DNA from: Enterobacterales bacterium
GTDB lineage: Bacteria; Pseudomonadota; Gammaproteobacteria; Enterobacterales; Enterobacteriaceae
DNA: 64,000 nt
NCBI GenBank assembly: GCA_015654925.1
Contig: JAATFX010000043.1
Location: 62,001-126,000 of the forward strand
Direction: 5' to 3'
The notes under the pieces were generated by a model. That model was not told the DNA's origin and did no database searches. It worked only from the letters and a program-made list of their open reading frames with translations. This document shows positions 62,715-64,000 of this stretch, one piece after another. The position numbers and the translations under genes are program-made. Within the stretch, counting starts at the first letter, position 1. Every line of letters starts with the position of its first letter.

Positions 62715-64000
62715 CTATTGGTAGCGTTTTAACAGACGATCGGCCTGCTGCTGGGCGGCGGCCAGGCCCTCTAGCGGGGTTTTACCCCCGGTCACCGCCG
62801 ATTCTACCGCGCGGTTTAACAGATCCTGGATTTGCACGCTGTTGTACGTGGAAAGTTCGGGCTGGGAGTAGTTAAGCTGCTCGCGCGCCACCAGGGCCTG
62901 CGGCACTTTAACGGCATAGGCTTTCATTACAGGAGTTTCCCAGGCGGCGGGGGAGGTGGCTACATAACCGGTGGCAATGCTCCATCTGGCGGCCTGTTCA
63001 GGCGCCGATACCCAGCGCATAAAGGTGATGGCCGCCTGCTGCTGTTCCGGCGTGGTATTTTTAAACAAATAGAGATTGCCGCCGCCGGTGGGGCTGCCGC
63101 GCTGGGTTTTTTCCGGCAGCATGGCGATGCCGAACGGGAATTTGGCATTGTCGCGCACCGTCGCCAGGTTGCCGGTGGTGGTCACCATCATGGCGGTCTT
63201 GCCGTCAATAAAATCCTGCGGCGTGGTGCCCCAGGCGATGGCGCCCTTGGGGGATACGGCATATTTTTGCGCCAGGTCGGTCAACCAGGCCAGGGCTTCG
63301 ACATTGGCGGGGGTATTAAAATTCACCGCGGTGCCCTGGCCATTATCCAGCCGGCTGCCGTTGGTGGCCGCGATGCCCTGGAAATTCCAGTAGCCGTTGG
63401 GCGTGGAGGGGATTTCAATGCCCCATTGCTTCACCTCGCCGCCGCCGCGCACCACCAGTTTTTGGCCGAAATCCACCACTTGCTGCCAATTGGCCGGCGG
63501 GGTGTCCGCATCCAGGCCGGCGGCCTGGAAGGCCTGTTTATTCCAGTACAGCACCACGGTGGAACGCTGGAAGGGTATGCTCCAGATCTTATTGTCGATC
63601 TTGCGGATAAACGCCGGATAAAAACCGTTCAGCCAGGTTTTACCCGCCTCGTCGTTCACCAGGTCGCTTACCGGCATAATCGCGCCGGCGTCGATCAGGG
63701 AGTAAACCTCGATATCGCCAATCACCGCGATCTGCGGCGCATTGCCGCCGCGAAAAGCGGTCAGGGCCTTGGTCACCGTCGTGGCGTAGTCGCCGGTATA
63801 GACGGGCTGGATGCTGATATCGGGATATACTTTCTCAAAATCGCCCACCAATTCCTCGACGGTATGGCTCACCTTTCCCCCGACGGCGATGGGGTAGTAC
63901 ATTTGCAGCCGCACGGGATCATTGGCCAGGGCCTGCGTGGACAGGGTCGCCAGCACCACGGCCGCGGCGGTGAGCCGCCGGGACAAACGGATAACGAGAG
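62715..64000 (-). CDS. sugar ABC transporter binding protein (UgpB-like), 5' end cut
   Basis: The frame stays open to the right edge. A TTG at 63986 could start it, but there is no ribosome site, so the true start is likely just outside. The signal peptide is visible (LSRRLTAAAVVLATLSTQALA, cleaved before NDPVR). SBP_bac_1 signs: LVGDFEKVYPDISIQPVYTG, FRGGNAPQIAVI, IPFQRSTVVLYWNKQAFQAA, and a C-terminal NRAVESAVTGGKTP. It resembles UgpB, whose ligand is glycerol-3-phosphate. It is first of this cassette within the window. Confidence 0.87.
   Translation of the reverse strand, partial: LVIRLSRRLTAAAVVLATLSTQALANDPVRLQMYYPIAVGGKVSHTVEELVGDFEKVYPDISIQPVYTGDYATTVTKALTAFRGGNAPQIAVIGDIEVYSLIDAGAIMPVSDLVNDEAGKTWLNGFYPAFIRKIDNKIWSIPFQRSTVVLYWNKQAFQAAGLDADTPPANWQQVVDFGQKLVVRGGGEVKQWGIEIPSTPNGYWNFQGIAATNGSRLDNGQGTAVNFNTPANVEALAWLTDLAQKYAVSPKGAIAWGTTPQDFIDGKTAMMVTTTGNLATVRDNAKFPFGIAMLPEKTQRGSPTGGGNLYLFKNTTPEQQQAAITFMRWVSAPEQAARWSIATGYVATSPAAWETPVMKAYAVKVPQALVAREQLNYSQPELSTYNSVQIQDLLNRAVESAVTGGKTPLEGLAAAQQQADRLLKRYQ

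Overview
The window is GC-rich bacterial chromosome with compact operons. Its conserved backbone (opgB, frmR-frmA, scpA-argK-scpB-scpC-scpR, a GudP-type transporter, a SotB-type exporter, a GltA-type citrate synthase) points to the Enterobacterales; a Sodalis/Pectobacteriaceae-like lineage is only a guess. No tRNA, rRNA, insertion sequence, integrase or CRISPR array was seen.

Left part (1-16.5 kb): uptake systems. A peptide-type binding protein cut by the left edge overlaps an M20 amidohydrolase. Then come a TauABC-type transporter, a four-gene polar amino-acid transporter, and a LacI-family regulator divergent from a five-gene peptide-type ABC transporter ending in an amidase-signature hydrolase. 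The LacI/transporter gap holds a perfect 12-bp palindrome and a perfect FNR consensus.

Centre (16.7-30.4 kb): the most distinctive region, a complete anaerobic carbon monoxide oxidation and hydrogen evolution system. It has a CooA-type CO-sensing regulator; a minus-strand operon for a six-subunit energy-converting [NiFe] hydrogenase (CooM-K-L-X-U-H); and a divergent plus-strand operon hypC-hypA-cooF-cooS-cooC-cooT-cooJ-like-hypB for Ni-CO dehydrogenase, its electron carrier and nickel insertion. Between the operons is a TGTCG-N6-TGACA site, the half-site type CooA reads, and an FNR-like box; a second FNR-like box precedes cooA. Expected chemistry: CO + H2O to CO2 + 2e- at CooS, electrons through CooF to the membrane hydrogenase, proton reduction coupled to ion pumping by CooM/CooK. 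This resembles the Rhodospirillum rubrum coo system and the CO-dependent H2 production known in Citrobacter amalonaticus Y19.

Right of the island (30.4-49.9 kb): opgB, a small secreted NTF2-like protein, an XRE regulator with its own putative operator, a Fur-box-preceded TonB-dependent siderophore receptor, a GudP-like transporter, a Sad-like aldehyde dehydrogenase, frmR-frmA with a clear FrmR operator, the B12-dependent methylmalonyl-CoA/propionate pathway (scpA-argK-scpB-scpC with convergent scpR), and a SotB-like exporter.

Right end (50.3-64 kb): an amino-acid ABC transporter, a YceI-like protein, an aldonolactone-oxidase-like flavoprotein paired with a GT8 glycosyltransferase, a UvrD/PcrA-type helicase, a citrate synthase paralogue that has lost a catalytic histidine, and a Ugp-like sugar/glycerophosphate ABC cassette with a metallophosphoesterase, cut by the right edge.
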